Shown: piece by piece, positions 1 to 6,099 of the stretch | How the letters are laid out: each line of letters opens with the position of its first letter | Position numbering within the stretch: the first letter of the stretch is position 1 | Notes under the pieces: model-generated | Databases searched by the model: none | The model's input: only the letters and a program-made list of their open reading frames with translations | What the model was told of the DNA's origin: nothing | Assembly: GCA_949283905.1 (NCBI GenBank) | Contig: CASDUB010000130.1 | Span: 1 to 8,436, forward strand | Reading direction: 5' to 3' | Length of the DNA: 8,436 nt | Source of the DNA: an uncultured Lachnospiraceae bacterium | GTDB taxonomy: Bacteria > Bacillota > Clostridia > Lachnospirales > Lachnospiraceae | Translations under genes and position numbers: made by a program

Positions 1-824
1 CTTGCCTGCATTATAAATGTCGCTACGCCAAGGGCGAGACACGGCATGATTATCTTAGGGGACAAAATCATATTTTTCAGGCGTATCCTCAAAAACGTCT
101 TTTTGCCGCAGAGGAAACTTACAACCCATACGCATGATATCGCCTGGGAAATGATTGTTGCGAGAGCCGCTCCCTTTACGTCCATATGAAAAACAAAAAT
201 AAATATCGGATCAAGTATTATATTCGATACTGCGCCGATCACTACCGACAGCATTCCGACTTTCGCAAATCCCTGAGCGGTAATAAAGGAATTCATTCCA
301 AGCGTTAGCTGTACAAAAATAGTGCCAAGCGCGTAAATATTCATATAATCCACGGCATATCCTATTGTTTGTTCACTTGCTCCGAAAGCCATAAGGAAAT
401 CGTGGTTCCATATAAGAAGAACTGCCGTCAGAACAACAGAAATGATCACTTGCAGTGAAAAGCAGTTTCCGAGGGTCTTCTCTGCCGATTCATTGGCTTT
501 TTGTCCCATAAATATCGACGCCCTCGGCGCTCCTCCGTATCCCACGAGAGCCGCAAAAGCCGAAACTATCATTATCAGAGGCATGCACACTCCCACTCCC
601 GTCAGGGCTGTCGCTCAGATATCTTCGATATGTCCTATATATATCCTGTCAACAATATTGTAGAGCATATTTATGAGCTGGGCCACGACCGTAGGAAGCG
701 CAAGCTTAAAGAGCAGCTTTCCAAGGGGCTCCGTCCTTAAGAATTCCTTGTCATTATTTACGGCAGCTTTAGTCTTATTTTCTTCCTGATCCTTTATCTT
801 ATTTTCTTTTGAAATAAATTTCAT
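1..824 (-). pseudogene. MATE-family multidrug/cation exporter, 5' part, interrupted by an in-frame TGA
   Basis: This is the N-terminal part of a MATE (multidrug and toxic compound extrusion) membrane antiporter, cut by the window edge: 274 codons of a family usually about 450 long. I translated the frame by hand. Residues 1-69 include TEPLGKLLFKLALPTVVAQL and NMLYNIVDRIYIGHI, typical of the first transmembrane helix. Codon 70 is TGA (615-617), and the frame then stays open for 204 codons to position 3. That part contains family motifs such as ALTGVGV, GYGGAPRASI, NSFITAQGFAKVGML, NIILDPIFIF and GAALATIISQ. The interrupted position is normally glycine in this family, and GGA to TGA needs one base change. 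Start at 824 is the only ATG upstream of the conserved region; its ribosome site is weak (AGAAAG, about 11 bases away). A true nonsense mutation or a sequence error would both explain it. Family identity is sure; pseudogene status is not. Confidence 0.8.
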
Positions 825-877
825 ACAAACACACTTTCTTCTGAACCTGATATTTAAATGCTTTAAATACTCTCACG

Positions 878-924
878 AAAACATATCCTCATTAACGAAT
901 CGATCGATAATGAGGATATGTTTT
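878..924 (-). terminator. Terminator-like hairpin after the lipoprotein gene
   Basis: A perfect 17-base-pair stem is formed by 878-894 and 908-924, with a 13-base loop that can close three further pairs (CGA/TCG). It lies 28 bases past the lipoprotein stop and 53 bases before the MATE start. On the minus strand the stem ends in TTTT, which is part of the pairing, followed by CGTGAG, so the U-tract is short. On the plus strand the hairpin is followed by a T-rich stretch. It most likely ends the lipoprotein transcript and so separates it from the exporter gene, but the weak U-tract leaves room for read-through. Confidence 0.6.
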
Positions 925-952
925 ACTTTATTTATAATATTCTGACCACTCT

Positions 953-1855
953 TTACTTATTTCCAAAGTAACCGTAATACATAACATCAGCTGAAGTGTG
1001 ATCGCTGTCCGTTCCGTCAGGATATGATGACGTTTCAAAAACATAATCCTGATATCCTTTTACCATTGTATAGAGGTTCTGGAACGAATATGTATTTCCG
1101 GGTTCAAATACCGTATCGTCAGGATAAACTGCAAGCTCAAAGAAATTTGTACCAAGTCCGATATAGGTACTTGTGCCGTCTGCAGAAGGGATACCGCCTC
1201 CGCCTACATTTACAGCCGAAAAATCAATAGTAGGTTCAACCATACCGTAATCAGGCGCCGGGAATTCTTCCGGAACGTATACATCATAGTCCAATACGCA
1301 CCATTCTACATCTTCAGGAACGGCAAAATCTTCGCTTGAAAGATCGATCTGATCCCAATCGGAACCGTTTGCGTTATTATTGTCTACAGCTGTCTGAACA
1401 TACTGTGCATCATCAGTAGAAGTCGTAACTTTTGACACTCTTACATAAACAGTATGATATGTTTCGTCTTCAGTAGCATATCTGGAAAGCTTTACCCACT
1501 GTCCAACTGCTATCGGCGCTGCATCTGTTGATGTAGTTGCCTCTACCGCCGAAGATACATCAGGCGCACCCGCTGAAGGTTCCTCTGCTTCAGGCGCTTC
1601 GCTTTCTTCCGCAGTCTCAGGCTCCTCTGTAACTTCCGGTTCTTCTTCTACTTCGGATTCTTCTACAACTTCAGGTTCGCTGATTTCTTCTGTTTCCTGC
1701 TCAGCTGATGAATCATCGGTGACTTCTTCCGGTTCGTCCGGAGATTCTGAAGTCACGGAAGTAATTTCCTTTTCCGCATTATTTCCGCCGCACGCAGTAA
1801 GGGCAAACATAAGAGCTGCCGCAACTGATACGGCGATTATATTTTTCTTTTTCAT
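953..1855 (-). CDS. Acidic Glu/Pro-rich lipoprotein of unknown function
   Basis: This is a 300-residue predicted lipoprotein anchored to the outer face of the membrane. Residues 1-22 form a type II signal peptide: basic MKKK, a hydrophobic run, then lipobox LTAC with the lipidated cysteine at 22. Residues 28-95 are a low-complexity acidic linker dominated by Glu, Pro, Ser, Thr and Val, with EEPE-type imperfect repeats. Residues 115-300 look like a compact beta-rich domain with many Tyr, Trp and Asp residues, a VGGGG turn near 217 and the C-terminal end MYYGYFGNK. I do not recognise this domain; a solute-binding or cell-surface interaction role would be a guess. I chose ATG at 1855 over TTG at 1864. 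GGGGAGGA sits a workable 10 bases before the ATG but directly against the TTG, and the signal peptide begins cleanly at MKKK. The gene has its own promoter and a following hairpin, so it is probably monocistronic. Confidence 0.85.
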   Translation of the reverse strand: MKKKNIIAVSVAAALMFALTACGGNNAEKEITSVTSESPDEPEEVTDDSSAEQETEEISEPEVVEESEVEEEPEVTEEPETAEESEAPEAEEPSAGAPDVSSAVEATTSTDAAPIAVGQWVKLSRYATEDETYHTVYVRVSKVTTSTDDAQYVQTAVDNNNANGSDWDQIDLSSEDFAVPEDVEWCVLDYDVYVPEEFPAPDYGMVEPTIDFSAVNVGGGGIPSADGTSTYIGLGTNFFELAVYPDDTVFEPGNTYSFQNLYTMVKGYQDYVFETSSYPDGTDSDHTSADVMYYGYFGNK

Positions 1856-1894
1856 ACCGCACAAATCCTCCCCAAATGTGTTTGTCTGAATTTT

Positions 1895-1923
1895 AACATA
1901 TTAGTGTGATAAATTCTATACAA
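1895..1923 (-). promoter_or_regulatory. Predicted sigma-A promoter of the lipoprotein gene
   Basis: Read on the minus strand, TTGTAT (1918-1923) and TATGTT (1895-1900) are separated by exactly 17 bases. This puts the start of transcription near 1888 and gives a leader of about 33 bases before the ATG at 1855. A second TTGTAT lies further upstream with a less good -10. Assigned by motif and position only. Confidence 0.45.
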
Positions 1924-1955
1924 TACTTGAGTGATATAAGTAATACAATAATTAT

Positions 1956-1984
1956 TTGCATTAATAAAACTTGTGTGATATACT
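1956..1984 (+). promoter_or_regulatory. Predicted promoter of the tRNA-Pro gene (extended -10)
   Basis: TTGCAT (1956-1961), a 17-base spacer and TATACT (1979-1984) form a good sigma-A promoter. TGA directly before the -10 fits the extended -10 pattern TGn. Transcription would begin near 1991, about 11 bases before the mature tRNA. It is divergent from the lipoprotein promoter about 30 bases away. The -10 overlaps a 15-base palindrome described separately. Confidence 0.65.
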
Positions 1985-1994
1985 GTGACAGTAT
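1980..1994. repeat. Perfect 6-3-6 palindrome over the tRNA promoter start
   Basis: ATACTG and CAGTAT flank a TGA spacer. The dyad covers most of the -10 hexamer and the expected transcription start of the tRNA-Pro gene, which is where a repressor operator would sit. I recognise no specific regulator for it, and a dyad this short can occur by chance in AT-rich DNA. Confidence 0.35.
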
Positions 1995-2001
1995 TTGAAA
2001 T

Positions 2002-2076
2002 CGGGGTGTGGCTCAGTTTGGTTAGAGTGCATGACTGGGGGTCATGAGGCCGCAGGTTCGAATCCTGTCACTCCGA
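2002..2076 (+). tRNA. tRNA-Pro, anticodon GGG
   Basis: A full cloverleaf can be drawn. The acceptor stem pairs CGGGGTG (2002-2008) with CACTCCG (2069-2075), with one G-U pair and discriminator A at 2076. The D stem is GCTC/GAGT (2011-2014 and 2025-2028). The anticodon stem is CATGA/TCATG (2030-2034 and 2042-2046), with loop CTGGGGG and anticodon GGG at 2037-2039. The T arm is GCAGG, TTCGAAT, CCTGT (2052-2068). The C1-G72 end and the T arm match bacterial proline tRNAs. CCA is not encoded (GAA follows), so it must be added by the CCA enzyme. It reads Pro codons CCC and CCU. It is the only plus-strand gene, with its own promoter and a terminator four bases after its end. Confidence 0.95.
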
Positions 2077-2079
2077 GAA

Positions 2080-2127
2080 AAACCCGGTAAATATTAAGGT
2101 TTAGTGAACCATATATTTACCGGGTTT
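2080..2127. terminator. Bidirectional terminator between tRNA-Pro and the LUD-domain gene
   Basis: A 15-base-pair stem pairs AAACCCGGTAAATAT (2080-2094) with its complement at 2113-2127, and an inner GGTT/AACC pairing extends it. On the plus strand it is followed by GC and six T (2130-2135). On the minus strand the stem ends in TTT and continues with TT then CTC. It therefore serves both converging transcripts: the tRNA ending at 2076 and the GTPase-tadA-LUD operon ending at 2134. Confidence 0.9.
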
Positions 2128-2133
2128 GCTTTT

Positions 2134-2772
2134 TTAATATCCCAACTCTTCTCCTACAAGGATAACTTTTATTCTGCCTTCGACGGCGCTTCGTCTCGTT
2201 ATTACAGTCTGTGAACATATGCTTTCGGTTCCGAAACAATCTCCGCATTTTCCCGTAACTGCACACGGCGTCTTACGGTTAAGTCTGATGCAGTTTGGAG
2301 GAGATGCAATATTTTTTACTCGTTTATAAGCATCTTCTATATCAATGGCAACTTTATTCATCCCCGCTACCACTATTACATTTTCCGGTCCGTAAATAAG
2401 CGCAGCAACACGGTTTCCCGTGCCGTCTATATTTACAAGCTCTCCGTCAAGAGTTATGGCATTTGTACTCATCAGATAATAATCCGCACTAAGAGCCTTA
2501 TGGTAAACTTGCTTTACTTCCTCAGGATTTGTACATTTGCTTCTGTCAAACAAAGTAATATTTTCGTTTTGCTGAAGCCATGGCATTATCCCTGCTTCAT
2601 TAAGAGTCATAGAACCGCCAAACGAAACCGTCGAACCGTCAGCTATCATTTTCTTAACTTCCGTTAAAGCATCCTCGGCTGTTTCGCAAAAAACGCCGTC
2701 CATTCCTCTTTTCTTCAAAGCCTTTATTATTGTCTCCGCCTGAATTTTATAAGCCTCTTTCTTTGGTGTCAT
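2134..2772 (-). CDS. LUD-domain (DUF162) protein, stand-alone, with C-terminal cysteine cluster
   Basis: This 212-residue protein is the short stand-alone form of the LUD family, related to LutC of lactate utilisation, common in Clostridia and biochemically undefined. Diagnostic stretches are SFGGSMTLNEAG (50-61), LMSTNAITLDGELVNIDGTG (100-119), a YGPENVIVVAGMNK segment (127-140) and VITRRS (190-195). Cysteines at 170, 176, 179 and 186 form a C-x5-C-x2-C-x6-C cluster that could hold an Fe-S centre or zinc; this is inference from spacing. The protein is probably cytoplasmic, with no signal peptide. The start is ATG at 2772, overlapping the tadA stop by one base (TAATG), with GAGGAG eight bases upstream inside tadA, so translation is likely coupled. 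No lutA or lutB neighbours are present, so the name lactate utilisation protein would over-call it. It is the last gene of the operon. Confidence 0.88.
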   Translation of the reverse strand: MTPKKEAYKIQAETIIKALKKRGMDGVFCETAEDALTEVKKMIADGSTVSFGGSMTLNEAGIMPWLQQNENITLFDRSKCTNPEEVKQVYHKALSADYYLMSTNAITLDGELVNIDGTGNRVAALIYGPENVIVVAGMNKVAIDIEDAYKRVKNIASPPNCIRLNRKTPCAVTGKCGDCFGTESICSQTVITRRSAVEGRIKVILVGEELGY

Positions 2773-3287
2773 TACATCATCTCCTCATTAACAGATTTTT
2801 CCTGTTTTTTATTTTCTTTTTTCATTTCTCTTAACTTCTTAAAAAAACTGCTCATCATTTCGGAACATTTTTCTTCCAATACGCCCTGCTGTATCGCTAC
2901 TTTGTGGTTAAATCCGTCCATCTGCAGAATATTTATTACAGACCCGGCGCATCCCGCCTTTGGATTCATAGCGCCGATAACCACCTTATCTATTCTTGAC
3001 TGTACAAGAGCTCCCGCACACATCTGACACGGTTCAAGGGTTACATACATTGTACAGCCTTCAAGTCGCCAGTCTCCTAAATATCTGCTTGCTTTCTTAA
3101 TCGCATTAAGTTCAGCGTGCGACAGGGTATTATGATCAGTATTTCTTCTGTTATAGCCTCTTGCTATTATTTTTCCGTCATGGACGATCACGCATCCGAT
3201 CGGAACCTCAAGCAGAGCCTCGGCTTTTTTTGCCTGAGCTATCGCCGCCGCCATATATCTTTCATCTTCTGTGTATTTTCGTGACAT
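2772..3287 (-). CDS. tadA: tRNA-specific adenosine deaminase TadA
   Basis: TadA deaminates the wobble adenosine (position 34) of tRNA-Arg(ACG) to inosine, so that one tRNA reads CGU, CGC and CGA. The cytidine-deaminase fold is plain: PIGCVIV (29-35), the zinc and catalytic motif HAE (57-59; His57, Glu59) and PCxxC at 86-90 (zinc ligands Cys87 and Cys90). The TadA-type stretch RIDKVVIGAMNPKAG at 98-112 separates it from free-base or nucleoside deaminases. At 171 residues it is slightly longer than the usual 150-160 because of a Lys/Glu-rich tail from about 155, whose DNA also carries the ribosome site of the next gene. ATG at 3287 directly follows the stop of the GTPase fusion gene (TAAATG), with GAGGA five bases upstream inside that gene, suggesting translational coupling. 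Confidence 0.96.
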   Translation of the reverse strand: MSRKYTEDERYMAAAIAQAKKAEALLEVPIGCVIVHDGKIIARGYNRRNTDHNTLSHAELNAIKKASRYLGDWRLEGCTMYVTLEPCQMCAGALVQSRIDKVVIGAMNPKAGCAGSVINILQMDGFNHKVAIQQGVLEEKCSEMMSSFFKKLREMKKENKKQEKSVNEEMM

Positions 3288-6023
3288 TTAATCCTCATCC
3301 AGTCTGTTTAATACTTCTCTTACTTCATCCGAAATACCGTCAAGGGCTCCGCTGCGGCTGCCTGATGTTTTGACCAGATATTCTTCCCGCAGCGTCTTTC
3401 GGCTGTTTTCAATATCTTCCAGCAGTCCTGCCGCCGACATTCTCACCGCGCCTTCGCCGAGTATTATCATCTGTTCCAGTCCGTCGGAAGTCGCAACCGT
3501 TACATGGTTGTTTTTTCCAAGATCATGAACTGTTTTTTCAATATACTGATCCGCCGTTTCGGATTCTTTTGTATAGACAACGTATATGTTATGGTATTTG
3601 CTTACGGACTCTTTTCCTCCTGCGACTTTATATGCGTCAAATACAAGTATAAGATCTCCGCTGCGCATTCCGTGATACTCGCTTAATATGTCGATCAGCT
3701 TATCCCTTGCCGCACCGATATCGCTTTTGACAAGCTCTTTTAATTCTTCCCATGCAAAAATAATATTATATCCGTCTACAAGAAGATATTCTTTTCCGGG
3801 TTTGATCTTCTTTGACGCCCTGCTCTTAACAGGCGCGAAAATATCATTATTTTTTCCGGATCTCTTCCATCCCGGTCTTGACGCAGGTTCTCCTTTTGAT
3901 CCGTACGTTCTGTTAAATATCTCCTGCAGCTCTTTCTCCGCAGCGACTATTCTGGCTCCTTTTTCTTTAAAAGTAAGATTATCTTTTAACTCTTCTCTTT
4001 TTCTCTTTACTTCAGTTATATCAAAGCCGTCTTCTTCAACGTATTCATCACTGTCAGGCACATCATAATCCGCCGTACTTGCCGTATGCATTTTTTCTTT
4101 TACGGAATACCATGGGACTATGATTCCTGCGCCGTGTGAACAAAATACCGATGAACTCGGGTTGTCAACATCTCTGTCGGGATCGTAGCCTATGCTTTCT
4201 ATAACCTCAGAAGCATTTGTGCACGCCTCATAGCCGTTAAAACTGCAGCTCAGCCTTCCTTTACCCGCTGTATACAATGTCAGGGTTTCCTGATAATTTC
4301 CAAGCGCCGAAGCAGGCCCCCTGCCCTTTATCGTGCATTCGCCGTTTTCTATTTCCGGAGCCTCATTAACTGCTCCCATCTGATTGATATCAAATAACGC
4401 CCGTCCGAGATTTGCTTCCGGAAGGGTCAGAACAAAATCATAATACGGTTCAAGAAGCACGCTTACATTTTCCATCAGACCCTGTCTGACGGCACGAAAT
4501 ACTGCCTGTCTGAAATCTCCCGGTTCAGTATGTTTTGTGTGCGCTCTTCCTCCGAGAAGACTAATTCTTATATCGGTAAGATCCGAATCGGTAAGCACGC
4601 CGGTAAGGGTTCTTTCATTTAAATGAGACATGATAAGTCTCTGCCAGTGCGGATCCAGTTCATCTCTTGAACACCTGTTTTCAAACTGAACGCCGCTCCC
4701 CTTTGGCAGCGGTTCGATCAACACCCTGACTTCGGCATAATGTCTCAGCGGTTCAAAATGTCCGACGCCTTCTGTTGTTTTTGTTACCGTTTCTTTATAT
4801 ATAATAGTCTGACTTCCGAATCTTATAGAAAGCGAGAAACGCTCTTTTAACTGTCTTTTGAGTATTTCCATCTGAACCTGACCCATTACATGAACGGAAA
4901 TGCGTCCTGTTTTTTCCGAAAACTTGACATGAAGCTTAGGCTCTTCCTCTTCTATCTTTCTGAGAGCATCAAGTACTGTTGTTGTGAGTACGTCGGCATC
5001 ATACTCAAGTTCATATGTAAGAACAGGCTCGATGATCTGAGTTTTAAGAGGAACATCATCTCCCAAAACCTCTCCGGCTTTTATCGCGCTTAATCCTGTC
5101 AATGCGCATATAGATCCGGTTGATACGCTTTGTTCCTGAGTGAAGTTCACTCCGGAATACAGCCTTATCTGGTTTATTTTTTCTTCGATCATCTCGTCAT
5201 TTTTCTTATATTTAACTGGCTGCTTTACGCTTAGAGTTCCACCGGTAACTTTTATCCAGGCAAGTCTTTCGCCTTTATTATCGCGTGATATCTTATAAAC
5301 ACGGGCTGAAAAACTGCTTTTTTCAGTGGAAGCCTTCATAAAATCAGCCATACCTTTTATCAGTTCGTCAATGCCCTCATTTTTAAGCGCCGAACCGAAA
5401 TACACAGGATATACTTCTCTTTTCTTTACGGCTTCTGCAACATCATCATCCGTTATATCTTCACCGCCAAGAAATCTTTCCAAAAGTCTTTCATCCGTCA
5501 ACGCTATTGTTTCTTTAAAGTCGTCGCTTTTAGTGTCTGAAAAATCGACGCACGCGCCTCCGAGTTCACTTTTTATCTCATCGAGAATCTGAGTTCCGTC
5601 AGCGTCCGGCCTGTCCATCTTGTTGACAAAAATAAAAGCCGGAACATTGTAATGCTCTAAAAGTTTCCACAAAAGCTTAGACTGAACAGTGACACCTTCC
5701 TGCGCGCTTATTATCAATACCGCATAATCAAGAATCCAAAGTGTACGCTCCATTTCCGGTGAAAGATCCGCATGTCCCGGAGTATCGAGCAGAGTAATCT
5801 CCGTATCTCCTATATTAAGCCTTGCCGTTTTGGAATATACGGTTATCCCTCTTTCCCTCTCTACCGGATCTGTATCAAGGAACGTATCTCTATGATCAAC
5901 TCTTCCGAGTTTCCTTATGGCTCCGCTGTTAAAAAGCAGACATTCCGTAAGCGTTGTCTTTCCGGCGTCAACATGGGCCAACAGACCTACCGTAATATTC
6001 TTTTTTGTATTCTGTCCGCCCAT
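3288..6023 (-). CDS. TetM/EF-G-like translational GTPase fused to a YacP/Rae1-like NYN nuclease domain
   Basis: This 911-residue cytoplasmic protein has two parts. Residues 9 to about 640 are a complete TetM-type ribosomal-protection GTPase. G motifs are AHVDAGKTT (16-24), RGIT (58-61), DTPGH (80-84), NKMD (134-137) and GSA (210-212), followed by the beta-barrel and EF-G-like domains III to V (LLEPYYDF at 523-530). TetM itself is about 640 residues. After a charged, partly helical linker (about 640-744) comes a YacP/Rae1-like NYN domain (745 to about 875). It has LLVDGYNIIF (747-756), LVFDAY (793-798), SETADQYIEK (821-830) and ATSDG (844-848), giving acidic residues D750, D796, D825 and D847 in PIN-like active-site positions. 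Rae1 of Bacillus is a ribosome-dependent mRNA endonuclease acting in the A site. I infer a GTPase that delivers a nuclease there; tetracycline resistance is less likely because the domain-IV tip (494-505) lacks TetM's SPV. Start ATG 6023 has AGGGAG eight bases upstream. Confidence 0.9.
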   Translation of the reverse strand: MGGQNTKKNITVGLLAHVDAGKTTLTECLLFNSGAIRKLGRVDHRDTFLDTDPVERERGITVYSKTARLNIGDTEITLLDTPGHADLSPEMERTLWILDYAVLIISAQEGVTVQSKLLWKLLEHYNVPAFIFVNKMDRPDADGTQILDEIKSELGGACVDFSDTKSDDFKETIALTDERLLERFLGGEDITDDDVAEAVKKREVYPVYFGSALKNEGIDELIKGMADFMKASTEKSSFSARVYKISRDNKGERLAWIKVTGGTLSVKQPVKYKKNDEMIEEKINQIRLYSGVNFTQEQSVSTGSICALTGLSAIKAGEVLGDDVPLKTQIIEPVLTYELEYDADVLTTTVLDALRKIEEEEPKLHVKFSEKTGRISVHVMGQVQMEILKRQLKERFSLSIRFGSQTIIYKETVTKTTEGVGHFEPLRHYAEVRVLIEPLPKGSGVQFENRCSRDELDPHWQRLIMSHLNERTLTGVLTDSDLTDIRISLLGGRAHTKHTEPGDFRQAVFRAVRQGLMENVSVLLEPYYDFVLTLPEANLGRALFDINQMGAVNEAPEIENGECTIKGRGPASALGNYQETLTLYTAGKGRLSCSFNGYEACTNASEVIESIGYDPDRDVDNPSSSVFCSHGAGIIVPWYSVKEKMHTASTADYDVPDSDEYVEEDGFDITEVKRKREELKDNLTFKEKGARIVAAEKELQEIFNRTYGSKGEPASRPGWKRSGKNNDIFAPVKSRASKKIKPGKEYLLVDGYNIIFAWEELKELVKSDIGAARDKLIDILSEYHGMRSGDLILVFDAYKVAGGKESVSKYHNIYVVYTKESETADQYIEKTVHDLGKNNHVTVATSDGLEQMIILGEGAVRMSAAGLLEDIENSRKTLREEYLVKTSGSRSGALDGISDEVREVLNRLDED

Positions 6024-6081
6024 AAAAAAAGCTCCCTTCTGCGCATAATAATAAATTAGTATAGCACAGAATGTGAGCTTT
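6024..6081 (-). terminator. Possible attenuating hairpin ending the redox operon just before the GTPase gene
   Basis: On the minus strand, AAAGCTC (6075-6081) pairs with GAGCTTT (6028-6034). TTCTG (6067-6071) pairs with CAGAA (6037-6041), and a further GC/GC pair closes after a one-base mismatch. An internal loop of three versus two bases separates the two main stems. The 3' arm runs into seven T immediately before the ATG at 6023, which is the form of an intrinsic terminator for transcripts arriving from tlpA. The 3' arm also contains the GGGAG ribosome site. The stem is interrupted and the loop is 19 bases, so this is a moderate call. Confidence 0.45.
6058..6066 (-). promoter_or_regulatory. 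Predicted extended -10 promoter of the GTPase-tadA-LUD operon
   Basis: TGCTATACT on the minus strand is a near-consensus extended -10 element (TGn plus TATACT). There is no good -35 at 17 bases; TTGTCG lies 21 bases upstream, too far for a standard promoter. The start would be near 6051, giving a leader of about 28 bases. The element lies in the loop of the hairpin described at 6024-6081, so transcripts starting here lack its 5' arm. Confidence 0.45.
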
Positions 6082-6099
6082 AGTCGACAAAGGTTTATT

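Noticed and set aside
615..617. Selenocysteine codon in the MATE gene
   Set aside because: The aligned residue is glycine, MATE proteins are not known selenoproteins, and I see no convincing stem-loop just downstream of the TGA.
615..617. UGA = glycine genetic code (as in SR1/Gracilibacteria)
   Set aside because: More than 2,300 codons in seven intact genes, with many glycines, contain no TGA, and the gene set is clostridial. A recoded genome would use TGA repeatedly.
1856..1864. TTG start for the lipoprotein three codons upstream
   Set aside because: The ribosome site would sit almost directly against the TTG. ATG at 1855 has workable spacing and begins a normal MKKK signal peptide.
2002..2076. 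tRNA gene as an integration (att) site
   Set aside because: No repeat of the tRNA 3' end is found elsewhere in the window and no integrase or phage-like gene is present. A terminator follows directly.
2134..2772. LutC of a lactate oxidation operon
   Set aside because: lutA and lutB are absent and the sequence matches the short stand-alone clostridial LUD form with a cysteine cluster. Only the domain is supported.
3688..4068. Plus-strand open frame of 126 codons, and other plus-strand frames at 442-740, 1024-1230, 4890-5592, 5772-6279 and 7831-8097
   Set aside because: They lie antisense to strongly conserved genes, show no family motifs and have no good ribosome sites. They are shadows of minus-strand coding sequence.
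3288..6023. Tetracycline resistance gene (tetM/tetW class)
   Set aside because: The N-terminal two thirds are TetM-like, but the drug-contact tip differs (TKH instead of SPV) and a nuclease domain is fused. There are no mobile-element genes around it, and it sits in a housekeeping-like operon.
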